Origin: Sulfurimonas sp. RIFCSPLOWO2_12_36_12
Lineage (GTDB): Bacteria; Campylobacterota; Campylobacteria; Campylobacterales; Sulfurimonadaceae
Assembly (NCBI GenBank): GCA_001829675.1
Contig: MIBZ01000060.1
Coordinates: 20,183-84,182, forward strand
Reading direction: 5' to 3'
Length of the DNA: 64,000 nucleotides
The translations under genes and the position numbers were made by a program. Shown piece after piece: positions 56,350 through 64,000 of the stretch. Within the stretch, counting starts at the first letter, position 1. Each line of letters begins with the position of its first letter. A model generated the notes under the pieces. The model was not told the DNA's origin and searched no databases. It saw only the letters and a list, made by a program, of their open reading frames with translations.

Positions 56350-57636
56350 ATGTCATTTACAACACTAGGTTTATCAGCTCCTATATTAAAAGCTATTCAA
56401 GATCAGGGCTATAGTGAGCCTACTCCGATTCAAAAACAAGCGATTCCCGTGATACTTAGTAGATGTGATATTTTAGCAGGTGCTCAAACGGGAACAGGCA
56501 AAACAGCAGGTTTTACTCTACCGCTTCTTCAGCTTTTAAGTACAACAAAACCGACAAAACCAAAACAGAGTGTAAGAGCGCTGATTTTGACACCCACAAG
56601 AGAATTGGCTGCCCAAGTCGGAGAGAGTGTAGAGGTTTATGGAAAATATCTCTCATTTAAATCTGCAATAATTTTTGGTGGAGTCAAAATAAATCCGCAG
56701 CTTACACAACTCCGTAAGGGCGTTGATATTGTCATTGCGACACCGGGAAGGCTTTTGGACCATATCTCACAAAAAAGCATAGATTTAAAAGATGTTGAAT
56801 TTTTAATACTCGATGAAGCGGACAGAATGCTGGATATGGGTTTTATAAACGATATTAAAAAAATATTGGCAATTCTTCCAAAGCAGAAACAGACACTGCT
56901 TTTTTCAGCTACATACTCAGATGAGATTAAAAAACTCTCAGACAAGCTGCTAAACTCTCCGGTTTTAATAGAAGTTGCACGCCCAAATAGAGCTTCAGAG
57001 AGCGTAAAACAGGCAGTATATCCGGTTGATCAGGTTCGCAAACGGGAGCTTTTGGTGCACTTGATAAACGAAGGCAAATGGCAACAAGTATTGGTTTTCA
57101 CAAGAACAAAACATGGAGCAAATCGTCTTACGGGTCAGCTTGAAAAAGATGGAATAACTGCCGTTGCCATACATGGAAACAAGAGCCAAAATGCGAGAAC
57201 AAAAGCATTAGCGGACTTTAAAAACGGCGAAGTAAGAGTATTGGTTGCAACAGATATTGCAGCCAGAGGGATAGACATAGACCAGCTTCCGCATGTAATA
57301 AATTATGAGCTTCCGAATGTGCCTGAGGATTATGTCCATAGAATTGGGCGAACAGGGCGTGCCGGCAGCGAGGGCGAAGCAATATCACTTGTTTGTATAG
57401 ATGAGCATGAGTATCTTGCAAACATAGAGAAGTTGATAAAAAATGATATCCCGAAGGTATGGCTAAAAGATTTTAAACCGGACCCGACTATAAAAGCGGA
57501 GCCTATAAATCAGGGTGGAAACAGAGGTCAAAAAGGTCAAAGACCTTCTAACAAATCAGGCGGCGGCAAAGCAGGAAATGCTAAATCGTCCCAAAGCTCA
57601 TCAAGAGGCTCTTCTGGCGGAAGAAGAAATAAGTAG
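56350..57636 (+). CDS. rhlE: DEAD-box RNA helicase, RhlE type
   Basis: The protein has 428 aa from the ATG at 56350 (AGGA 5 bases upstream). All helicase motifs are present: Q motif [10 protein letters not shown], Walker [15 protein letters not shown] in [16 protein letters not shown], and motif [12 protein letters not shown]. The tail is Gly/Ser/Lys-rich ([10 protein letters not shown]), helping RNA binding. It unwinds RNA in ribosome assembly or decay, perhaps with RNase J. It is divergent from the degenerate helicase-domain protein. Confidence 0.94.
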   Translation: MSFTTLGLSAPILKAIQDQGYSEPTPIQKQAIPVILSRCDILAGAQTGTGKTAGFTLPLLQLLSTTKPTKPKQSVRALILTPTRELAAQVGESVEVYGKYLSFKSAIIFGGVKINPQLTQLRKGVDIVIATPGRLLDHISQKSIDLKDVEFLILDEADRMLDMGFINDIKKILAILPKQKQTLLFSATYSDEIKKLSDKLLNSPVLIEVARPNRASESVKQAVYPVDQVRKRELLVHLINEGKWQQVLVFTRTKHGANRLTGQLEKDGITAVAIHGNKSQNARTKALADFKNGEVRVLVATDIAARGIDIDQLPHVINYELPNVPEDYVHRIGRTGRAGSEGEAISLVCIDEHEYLANIEKLIKNDIPKVWLKDFKPDPTIKAEPINQGGNRGQKGQRPSNKSGGGKAGNAKSSQSSSRGSSGGRRNK

Positions 57637-57638
57637 TG

Positions 57639-57644
57639 TATAAT
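57639..57644 (+). promoter_or_regulatory. -10 box of the PP-loop protein gene
   Basis: Perfect TATAAT right after the helicase stop, 37 bases before the ATG at 57681; AAGGAAG serves as ribosome binding site. Confidence 0.5.
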
Positions 57645-57680
57645 TCTACAATTTAAATTATCAATTTTATAAGGAAGAAG

Positions 57681-58658
57681 ATGAAAGCAATCGCACTATT
57701 TAGCGGTGGATTAGACTCAACTTTAGCAATGAAGCTTATAATCGACCAAGGCATAGAAGTTTTGGCGGTAAATATTAACACAGGTTTTGGAAGCACTAAA
57801 GACAGACTTGAGCATATGCAGAGTATGTGCTCTCAAGTTGGGGCCCAGCTGAAAATTATAGATATAGAGAGTGAATTCTTACAAGATGTGCTCTTTGACC
57901 CAAAACATGGATATGGTAAAAATTTCAATCCATGTATTGATTGCCATGCAAAAATGTTTTCCGTAGCAAAAAGAGTTATGGAGGCGGAAGGTGCTTCGTT
58001 TTTGGTAAGCGGCGAGGTTTTAGGACAACGCCCAATGAGCCAAAACAAAGATGCTATGCAGACTGTTTTAAATGAGAGCAACTGTAACGGACTGCTTCTT
58101 CGCCCACTCTCGGCAAAGGCGTTAGAGCCAACAATTGCGGAGATAAATGGCTGGGTTGATAGAGAGAAGCTCGAGGCGATTGTCGGAAGAAGCCGCGACA
58201 GACAGTTAGAGCTTGTTAAAGAGATAGGTTTGGAAAATTTTGAAAGCCCAGGAGGCGGTTGTCTTTTAACTGATGAGAATTTTGCCAAAAAGATGTTTGA
58301 CTTTATTAAGTATGATACATTTGAAGTTAAAGATATTCCTTTAATGAAGTTTGGTCGTCATCTGCGCTTAAGTGACGGCGCAAAGCTTGTCGTCGGAAGA
58401 AATCAGGAAGAGAATAAGCACCTTCAAAATATAAACAGCGATAAATATTATCATGTTAAAGCAATCGGCTTACCCGGTCCACATTCAATGCTGAGCAAGA
58501 GTGCAACAACGGCAGACAAAGAGTTGGCGGCGAAAATAATTCTCACATATTGTAAAAGCGATAAGGATGCGAGTTATACTTTAACTTATGACAAAGAGGA
58601 GCTTCAAGCTACACCTTTTGCTTCAAGAGATGAGATAAAACCTTATACAATAATGTAA
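57681..58658 (+). CDS. PP-loop ATPase, tRNA thiolase-like
   Basis: The protein has 325 aa. The ATP-binding PP-loop SGGLDST is at 8-14, followed by a HUP-type alpha/beta fold. Candidate catalytic Cys residues are in NPCIDCHAKMF (about 78-84) and PGGGCLLTD (near 194). The C-terminal part (about 215-325) has a beta-rich region (FGRHLRLSDGAKLVVGRNQ) seen in the MnmA-like / NFACT-R-related group of this phylum. It probably adenylates and thiolates a tRNA base; the position is unknown. Not QueC, since the C-terminal zinc Cys set is missing. Confidence 0.7.
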   Translation: MKAIALFSGGLDSTLAMKLIIDQGIEVLAVNINTGFGSTKDRLEHMQSMCSQVGAQLKIIDIESEFLQDVLFDPKHGYGKNFNPCIDCHAKMFSVAKRVMEAEGASFLVSGEVLGQRPMSQNKDAMQTVLNESNCNGLLLRPLSAKALEPTIAEINGWVDREKLEAIVGRSRDRQLELVKEIGLENFESPGGGCLLTDENFAKKMFDFIKYDTFEVKDIPLMKFGRHLRLSDGAKLVVGRNQEENKHLQNINSDKYYHVKAIGLPGPHSMLSKSATTADKELAAKIILTYCKSDKDASYTLTYDKEELQATPFASRDEIKPYTIM

Positions 58659-58719
58659 CAATTTTTATTTTCATTTTTTTTGGATATACTTTTTGAAACT
58701 TTAAAACTCGGAGTAGATT

Positions 58720-59136
58720 ATGGCCGGCATACATTTTGGATTTGATAATTTCAGACAACTTTTAGATTTAAGTATAGGTTTGGCACAGAGACTTGATGAG
58801 AATCGTGCCGAGAGTTTTACTTTACTGTATTGTGATTTTTCTACAGTTAAGCAATCAGTTATAGACAGTTCGTTGGAACAAATTCTTAGAAATTCAGACT
58901 CAATTGTCAGTAATGAATCTGATTATTTTTTTGTTCTTCCATATACCGATAAATATGGTGCAAATATTGTAAAAAATATGTTTGTAGAGTTTTTTGCCAA
59001 AGATTTAAACTCATTTATGGTTAGCTATCCGGTTGATGGAGAGAAATCTGCAGTTCTTATCTCAGAGCTAAGAGACATCGTTGGCGCAACATATAAAAAT
59101 GATTTGAGATGCCTAGATAGTTTTAATCCCTATTAA
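58720..59136 (+). CDS. Small protein resembling a degenerate GGDEF fold
   Basis: The protein has 138 aa, soluble. The block FTLLYCDFSTVKQSV and then LRNSDSIVSNESDYFFVLPY follows the GGDEF pattern (metal loop then L-R-x-S-D-x-x-R-x-G-G-D-E-F), but the GGDEF signature is SNESDYFF, so it cannot be a cyclase. It could be an accessory protein. It starts 62 bases after the PP-loop gene and overlaps the next gene tail to tail by 14 bases. Assignment is tentative. Confidence 0.5.
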   Translation: MAGIHFGFDNFRQLLDLSIGLAQRLDENRAESFTLLYCDFSTVKQSVIDSSLEQILRNSDSIVSNESDYFFVLPYTDKYGANIVKNMFVEFFAKDLNSFMVSYPVDGEKSAVLISELRDIVGATYKNDLRCLDSFNPY

Positions 59137-59350
59137 ACTTATAATCTTTGGATTTTTTATAAAACTCTATCGCATCGGATATTTTCTGCTCTTTATACAC
59201 CTTCTTATCACACACTAACCTGCATGTAACTTTGACATTTTTAGAAGCTTGAAGGTTAGCTTCACTTTTTTTCGTCTCATAAGCCGACATATCAAACGGA
59301 ACTTGCGCAATTAATAACAATGGGAATAATAAAAATAGTAATCTAATCAT
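59123..59350 (-). CDS. Small exported protein
   Basis: The protein has 75 aa from the ATG at 59350 (GTG at 59356 would add 2). The N-terminus (MIRLLFLLFPLLLIAQ) is a signal peptide. The mature part has one Cys pair in VTCRLVCDKK (C-x3-C) and is Lys-rich. It lies between the GGDEF-like gene (14-base overlap) and the sigma54 promoter of the fliK operon, on the opposite strand. Unknown function. Confidence 0.55.
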   Translation of the reverse strand: MIRLLFLLFPLLLIAQVPFDMSAYETKKSEANLQASKNVKVTCRLVCDKKVYKEQKISDAIEFYKKSKDYKFNRD

Positions 59351-59387
59351 AAGCACTATATCGGTAGCTTTTGAATAAGTTTAATAG

Positions 59388-59403
59388 TGGAATAATTTAT
59401 GCT
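59388..59403 (+). promoter_or_regulatory. Sigma54-type promoter of the fliK operon
   Basis: TGGAATAATTTATGCT fits the RpoN pattern TGGCAYRN4TTGCW with two differences and the exact GG-N10-GC spacing. It lies 44 bases before the fliK start. Hook and rod genes of this phylum are RpoN-dependent. Confidence 0.65.
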
Positions 59404-59447
59404 ACTAATTCTGAAATCTTTGTAAAAAAGTATATAAGGAGCAGGTA

Positions 59448-61064
59448 GTGGTTTTATTAAATATGAAAAACAGCAAAACTTCATCTTCATCTTCGCCATT
59501 GAGCTTGTCAACTCCTAAGGATAAGCCGGTTATCTCATTTTCAGACCTCTTAAAGGGTGTGAGTGATAAAAAAGATGCAAAGCTTATCCAAAATGGCTCT
59601 TCAACTTTAGCACTTGAGGGTAAAGAAAAAAGTGTTATAACTACAAAAACCGCCTCTTCAAAGAAAGATTCACCCATTTTGCTTTTAGCAAATGAAGAAA
59701 ATTTAACTCCCAACAAAACCGGGGAACCATTAGAATTAAATCCAAAACTTACCGCTGCTTTAACAAAAGTGGAGATAAAAGCGTTGGTGGCTGAAGCAAA
59801 AAATTATCTAAAAGAAAAAATTCAAGATAGCGATGGTTACAAAAAATCAGAGATAAAAGAGCTTCCAAATACTCTTAAGGCTCTTGTTGAGGTTGCTAAA
59901 AAATTCGATATCGATATAAACAAAATAAGCTTTGAAGAAGTAAAAGCACATGCCGAAGTTAAGGTGCAAACTCTAAAAGCAGAGAAGCAAGAAGAGATTA
60001 AAGTAACAACGCCAAAAGAAGCAGTTCAAGATAAAAAAGCATCTTTAGAAAAAGATGTGCGATTAGAAGCACCAAAAGAAGCAGTTCAAGATAAAAAAGT
60101 ATCTTTAGAAAAAGAGTTAAAAACAGAAGCGCCAAAAGAGATAGTTCAAGATAAAAAACCTAAAATAGCAGAAACAGAAGAGAAGCAAAAAAATATAACA
60201 CTAAGCAATGCATTGGTTTCCAATGTAGAAAAAAGTGAGATTAAAAATAATGAAAAATTTACAGAAGTTCAAAAAGAGATAAAATCAACACCTCTCTTTA
60301 AAGCACAGAGTGTAATTGAACATACTACTACAGAGCAGATAGTTCAGGCAAAAGCGAACGGCAGCTCTTTTAAGGCAGATCAAAAAACATCTAAAGAGAG
60401 AGCAGATGAGACGCTGAAATTGCTACTTCGCGGTGAAAAACCGTCTGTAAATAATTCTGCCCTAACTGCTGACTTTTCAGTTGCTACTGCCAGCGTCATT
60501 GCGCCGACAGCTACTACTGAGGGCGCAAAAACTCTGGAACATCTTCTGCAAGGCGACTCTCCATCAATCGAGCAAAGCACATCATCAAATAAAATGGAAC
60601 TATTAACAACTCATAATAGTGATAGTTTTGAAGTTAAATTAAATGAAGCAAAACAGATGATTAAGTATTTGTCGGCTGATGTTAAAAGTGCTATAGAAGA
60701 TTACAGATCACCTTTTACTAGAGTGAAAGTACAACTAAACCCACAAAATTTGGGTGAAATTGATTTAACAATTGTTCAAAGAGGTAAAAATCTACATGTT
60801 AATATTAGTTCAAACAATACGGCTATAAATACATTGTCGATGAATGTAAATGAACTAAAAGTTCAGTTAAGCAACAGTGGAATAAATAATGCTACATTAA
60901 ATTTTAGTAACGGTTCACAAAGTGGTGATGCGAATGCAGGTGGGCAACATCAGCAAAAACAAAATGAGCAAAGAGCTCATGCTGAGTATAACTATTTTGA
61001 AAATGAAGAGAAAAGTGAAGAGATTTTAAGCTCTTTAGAGATTATAGTTCCAAGATATACATAA
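59448..61064 (+). CDS. fliK: Flagellar hook-length control protein FliK
   Basis: The protein has 538 aa from a GTG with AAGGAG 5 bases upstream. The long middle part is low-complexity and Lys/Glu/Ala-rich, with 20-aa repeats around residues 188-237 (APKEAVQDKK units). The C-terminal Flg_hook domain (about 410-500) has FTRVKVQLNPQNLGEIDLTI, the family signature, which switches the export gate once the hook is long enough. It heads the fliK-flgD-hook-flgE operon. Confidence 0.92.
   Translation: MVLLNMKNSKTSSSSSPLSLSTPKDKPVISFSDLLKGVSDKKDAKLIQNGSSTLALEGKEKSVITTKTASSKKDSPILLLANEENLTPNKTGEPLELNPKLTAALTKVEIKALVAEAKNYLKEKIQDSDGYKKSEIKELPNTLKALVEVAKKFDIDINKISFEEVKAHAEVKVQTLKAEKQEEIKVTTPKEAVQDKKASLEKDVRLEAPKEAVQDKKVSLEKELKTEAPKEIVQDKKPKIAETEEKQKNITLSNALVSNVEKSEIKNNEKFTEVQKEIKSTPLFKAQSVIEHTTTEQIVQAKANGSSFKADQKTSKERADETLKLLLRGEKPSVNNSALTADFSVATASVIAPTATTEGAKTLEHLLQGDSPSIEQSTSSNKMELLTTHNSDSFEVKLNEAKQMIKYLSADVKSAIEDYRSPFTRVKVQLNPQNLGEIDLTIVQRGKNLHVNISSNNTAINTLSMNVNELKVQLSNSGINNATLNFSNGSQSGDANAGGQHQQKQNEQRAHAEYNYFENEEKSEEILSSLEIIVPRYT
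60009..60158 (+). repeat. 60-bp tandem repeat inside fliK
   Basis: Two full units start at 60009 and 60069 and a partial third at 60129, each coding (T/A)PKEAVQDKK followed by SLEK-type sequence. It lies in the ruler-like linker of FliK. Confidence 0.8.
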
Positions 61065-61074
61065 ATAAAAAATC

Positions 61075-61192
61075 TGCCTAGAATGAGGCAAGCTTCAGTG
61101 CCCAAGCGGCTAGCGAAGATGGCGGAATTACTTCCGGCATCGTTTAAAACAAATGGAGGGTCTCCTTCATTTTACTAGGTGCCCCTTGAGGG
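61075..61192 (+). repeat. Structured intergenic repeat, copy B1
   Basis: TGCCT-AGAATG-AGGCA (61075-61090), GTGCCC-AAGCGGCTAGCGA (61099-61116), a 10-bp stem GATGGCGGAA / TTCCGGCATC (one mismatch, 61118-61141), a 10-bp stem with 2-base loop (61151-61172) and CCCT-TG-AGGG (61183-61192). It sits between fliK and flgD in the operon direction. Confidence 0.7.
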
Positions 61193-61217
61193 TATGAAAT
61201 AAATTAAAGGAAAAGTT

Positions 61218-61883
61218 ATGGCAATCACATCAACAGGCTTAAATGCCGCGACATCAGCTGAGTATGTTGCTCCAAGCACAGCTAAAGATAACACAGTTTT
61301 AGATAAAGATGATTTTATGACTCTTTTGCTGGTTGAGCTTCAGCATCAAGATCCGACTGAACCGATGGACAGTGAAAAGATTTTGAGCCAAACTTCACAG
61401 TTGGCAACTCTAGAAGCTAGTGAAAATACAAATAAAGCACTTTCCGATTTGGCTGCATCATTGGGCATGTCTCAACAGTTTAGCACTATATCCGCAATCG
61501 GAAAAACTGCCGATATCGGCAGCAACGCGGTTGTGTTTGAAGAGGGTTCTGCAACTACATTTGAGATGTATTTTCCAGATGATGTTCAGCAGGGAAATAT
61601 AGAAATAACAGATGTGAATGGAAATGTATTAAAAACGCTGGATGTCGGAACCAATCCAAAAGGTGTGTATAAATTTACATGGGATGGAACAGATTCCGGT
61701 GGTAACACTCTTGATAGTGGAATTTACTATGCATCCGCTTCTTATACAAACCCTAGCGGTACTTCTCTAAAGAGCAGAGTCGGTGCTTATCCGATTGAAT
61801 CTGTTAGATTTGAAAATAATGAAACGCTGGTTAAAGTCGGTTCAAGTTATGTGCCTCTTTCAAAAATAGTTGAAGTTTATTAA
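61218..61883 (+). CDS. flgD: Flagellar hook-capping / rod modification protein FlgD
   Basis: The protein has 221 aa. The conserved N-terminus LDKDDFMTLLLVELQHQDPTEPMDS is the FlgD signature. The C-terminus has the Ig-like and tudor-like fold (GVYKFTWDGTDSGGNTL). It caps the growing hook and lets FlgE subunits assemble. It follows fliK across a structured repeat and is 28 bases before the hook-like gene. Confidence 0.95.
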   Translation: MAITSTGLNAATSAEYVAPSTAKDNTVLDKDDFMTLLLVELQHQDPTEPMDSEKILSQTSQLATLEASENTNKALSDLAASLGMSQQFSTISAIGKTADIGSNAVVFEEGSATTFEMYFPDDVQQGNIEITDVNGNVLKTLDVGTNPKGVYKFTWDGTDSGGNTLDSGIYYASASYTNPSGTSLKSRVGAYPIESVRFENNETLVKVGSSYVPLSKIVEVY

Positions 61884-61911
61884 ACAATTAATTTAAGAAG
61901 GAGGTGCTATT

Positions 61912-63168
61912 ATGATGACTCAAGCCTTTTATACCGGAATAAACGGAATCAAAACACATCAGTATGGTATTGATGTAATTTCCGATAACTTAGCAAATAC
62001 AAGCACTATCGGATTTCGCGGATATACGACAGAATTTTCATCTATGTTTGAAAATGCATTGGTTACTTCGGCAGGTTTATCAAGCGTAGATAGCACCATC
62101 GGTGTCGGTACGCAACTAAAAAGTGTTTATATGGATGAAAACAGGGGTGTTTTTCAATTAAGTGATAGAAGTACGGATTTGGCTATTTTAGGTGATGGCT
62201 GGTTTGGTATACAGGGCGGAGATAAGCCTATGTATACCCGTGATGGAAGTTTTGTATTTGATAAAAATAGAGATTTAGTGACAAATGACGGTTATTATGT
62301 TTTAGGAACAATGGGCACTAACATTAGTGATGGAGTATTAACGGAACAGCTCTCAGAGGTTTCACTTGGTGAAGCAAATGCTCAAGAAAAACTTCGTTTT
62401 CCGGAAACTCTGCTTTTCCCTGCTCAGCCGACAACAGAGGTAAATTTTTACGGAAATTTAGGTGTTGAGGATGAAGTAAAAGTTATAAGCTCTGGGATTG
62501 TTGATTCACAAGATAATAAAAATAATTTAAGACTTGAATTTAGAAAAAGTGTTCCTCAAGTTTCTCCAGGAACACAATGGGATATAAGTGCTACTGTTCA
62601 AAATTTGGATGGCACAGAAATTTACTCTTCAACCAGCGGAGTGGTAAGTTTTGATGAAGCAGGAGCTTTGATTTCAACAACTATCTCGTCAATAGATAAT
62701 AACGGTACCAATGTGGCAATAAATTTAGGAAGTGAATATGATGGCATTATCTCAATGGGTAACCCGTTTAGTGGTTCAAGTTCGGCAAATGGTCTGGATG
62801 CCGGAGACCTTCTTGGATATGATATAAATAAAAACGGAGAAGTAATTGCTACTTTTTCTAACGGTATGCAGAGCGCGGTAGGCACGGTTGCCGTATATCA
62901 TTTTCAAAATGACAGAGGACTTGAGCGTGTAAACGGAGCCAGATTTACAGAATCTGCAAATAGCGGCAAACCACTATTTTTTCAAGACGAAAACGGAAAA
63001 AATATTATCGGAACGGATATAACAAACTTCAAGCTTGAAGGCTCAAATGTGAGAATGGAGGTTGGATTGACCGATATAATTATAATGCAAAGAGCATTCG
63101 ATGCTAACTCAAAGTGCATAAAAACAGCGGATGAAATGTTGCAAAAAGCATTAAGCATGCATAAATAA
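61912..63168 (+). CDS. Flagellar hook-basal body protein, FlgE/FlgG-like
   Basis: The protein has 418 aa. N-terminal rod/hook motif FYTGINGIKTHQYGIDVISD with NLANTSTIGF (about 28-37) and the C-terminal block EVGLTDIIIMQRAFDANSKC are marks of the axial family that polymerises into rod and hook. It is shorter than the main FlgE that follows, and may be a second hook protein (FlgE2 type) or distal hook/rod part. AGGAGG is 8 bases before the first of two ATGs. Confidence 0.85.
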   Translation: MMTQAFYTGINGIKTHQYGIDVISDNLANTSTIGFRGYTTEFSSMFENALVTSAGLSSVDSTIGVGTQLKSVYMDENRGVFQLSDRSTDLAILGDGWFGIQGGDKPMYTRDGSFVFDKNRDLVTNDGYYVLGTMGTNISDGVLTEQLSEVSLGEANAQEKLRFPETLLFPAQPTTEVNFYGNLGVEDEVKVISSGIVDSQDNKNNLRLEFRKSVPQVSPGTQWDISATVQNLDGTEIYSSTSGVVSFDEAGALISTTISSIDNNGTNVAINLGSEYDGIISMGNPFSGSSSANGLDAGDLLGYDINKNGEVIATFSNGMQSAVGTVAVYHFQNDRGLERVNGARFTESANSGKPLFFQDENGKNIIGTDITNFKLEGSNVRMEVGLTDIIIMQRAFDANSKCIKTADEMLQKALSMHK

Positions 63169-63223
63169 ATTGTTTAAGTTGGAACACTTAATGCTATTTA
63201 TCTTTACTAATTAAAAATATTTT

Positions 63224-63289
63224 ATCTCGAAAGAGGTAAGTTCAGTGCCTCAGTGGCTGGTGTAACTAAACGAGCGCTTTGCTTCGTTT
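63224..63289 (+). repeat. Structured intergenic repeat, copy B2
   Basis: CTC-GAAA-GAG, then TTCAGTGCCTCAGTGGCTGG (aligning with copy B1 TTCAGTGCCCAAGCGGCTAG) and a hairpin AAACGAGC-GCTTT-GC(T)TCGTTT at 63268-63289. It lies between the hook-like gene and flgE in the operon direction. Confidence 0.65.
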
Positions 63290-63318
63290 TGTGTTTAAAT
63301 TTATTATAAGGATTTAAC

Positions 63319-64000
63319 ATGTTAAAATCACTTTTTGCCGGCGTGTCCGGACTGCAGTCGCACCAAGTTGCGATGGATGTGGAATCAAACAATATTGCAA
63401 ATGTTAATACAGTAGGTTTTAAGTACTCTCGTGCCAACTTTTCAGATCTTCTTGCTCAAACAAGAGCGATAGCAACAGCTCCTCAGGGAGAACTTGGCGG
63501 TAAAAACCCTGTTCAAGTAGGTCTTGGTGCTACTGTAAGCTCGATGACTCGTATATTTTCTCAAGGTTCAGTTCAAAATTCAGACAAAAATACGGATGTT
63601 GCTATTCAGGGTGATGGATTTTTCATCATCTCTCCGGATGGCGGAAATACCTATAAATACACTCGTGCAGGGGATTTTAAATTTGATGCCGGCGGAAACT
63701 TTGTTGATAATAACGGCTTTATTGTACAAGGCTGGCTTAGAGATTCGGCAACCGGTTATGTTGATGCAACAGCACCTATTACAAATATAAATATACCTCC
63801 GGGACTAACAACTCCTGCGAGTGCAACACAGAATGTTACTATCAAAGCAAACTTAAATTCAGGTCCATTAATTGAGACTTTTTCGCCTGAGTATGAGGTT
63901 CCGGCTGGAACTCCGCCGGCACTTCCGATACCTCCTGCATTGGATGAAAACGGAAATCCGATTGAGTCCGGTAATATGGGTGTTATGTTTAATGAAACCG
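63319..64000 (+). CDS. flgE: Flagellar hook protein FlgE (3' end outside the window)
   Basis: The first 227 codons are present; the gene runs off the window. It begins MLKSLFAGVSGLQSHQVAMD with ESNNIANVNTVGFKYSRANF, very close to the main hook protein of Campylobacter and relatives. QGSVQNSDKNTDVAIQGDGF is also conserved. It is the structural unit of the hook. An AAGG site precedes the ATG by about 9 bases. Confidence 0.9.
   Translation, partial: MLKSLFAGVSGLQSHQVAMDVESNNIANVNTVGFKYSRANFSDLLAQTRAIATAPQGELGGKNPVQVGLGATVSSMTRIFSQGSVQNSDKNTDVAIQGDGFFIISPDGGNTYKYTRAGDFKFDAGGNFVDNNGFIVQGWLRDSATGYVDATAPITNINIPPGLTTPASATQNVTIKANLNSGPLIETFSPEYEVPAGTPPALPIPPALDENGNPIESGNMGVMFNET

Noticed and set aside
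57833..58288. 151-aa minus-strand ORF
   Set aside because: Antisense to the PP-loop gene; composition is Ser/Ile-rich as expected of a shadow frame.
61090..61140. tRNA-like stretch (CCCAAGCGGCTAG, TGGCGGAATTA)
   Set aside because: Resembles D-arm parts of Leu/Ser/Tyr tRNAs, but no acceptor stem, anticodon arm or T arm can be formed; it belongs to the structured repeat.

Overview
The window looks like chromosome around the replication origin of a campylobacterotal (epsilonproteobacterial) chemolithotroph, most like Sulfurimonas. The reasons are the low GC with TATAAT-type -10 boxes and weak -35s, the divergent ruvC / dnaA-dnaN-gyrB block with TTCAC-core DnaA boxes on both sides of dnaA, an RNase J with an Asn-rich N-terminal extension, ThyX, a Tat-exported sulfide:quinone reductase-type flavoprotein, and a fliK-flgD-flgE block behind a sigma54-type promoter. 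The genus is my inference from gene content and was not checked by alignment. I see no rRNA, tRNA, IS element, prophage or CRISPR array.

Layout. 1-4750: the end of an unknown gene, then a minus-strand operon (Kef-type antiporter, HAD phosphatase, sugar MFS importer, hexose-6-phosphate mutarotase). 4916-10856: pyrG, recJ, an SQR/FccB-type flavoprotein and an exported metallo-beta-lactamase-fold hydrolase. 10944-16731: a propeller plus helical-repeat protein, fliI, folE and a multicopper oxidase. 16857-23657: rnj, rsmA, maeB, then the ATGA-coupled operon hisF / phosphorylase-like / rlmN / 35-aa membrane peptide. 23658-34164: a gene-free 580 bp, an RluA-type pseudouridine synthase, purB, nrdA, a Deg-type protease, a thioredoxin, gltA, ppnP and a DUF438-PAS protein. 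34246-39827: ruvC, bipartite oriC, dnaA, dnaN, gyrB. 39851-53538: a degenerate GGDEF-EAL protein, queF, a CCA-type nucleotidyltransferase, typA, msrBA, nrdB, nitrilase family, pcm, thyX, PhnA-type protein, diguanylate cyclase, dgt, rpsU and an FNR-box-controlled secreted peptide. 53653-59356: dnaG, a degenerate helicase-domain protein, an RhlE-type helicase, a PP-loop protein and two small unknowns. 59448-64000: fliK, flgD, a hook-like protein and the start of flgE.

Themes. Deoxynucleotide supply and replication genes are unusually dense (pyrG, nrdA, nrdB, thyX, dgt, dnaA, dnaN, gyrB, dnaG). Sulfur and redox genes are the flavoprotein/hydrolase pair and the multicopper oxidase.

Less ordinary signals are: two identical parS-like 16-mers 10-14 kb from dnaA, one inside a 54-bp near-perfect palindrome and one inside a coding gene; five copies of a structured intergenic repeat whose hairpins are kept by compensating base changes and which always point along the flanking transcription; an orphan protein with a decayed DEAD-box second domain next to an intact helicase; and a 43-aa secreted peptide behind a perfect FNR/CRP-type box at about -41.5.
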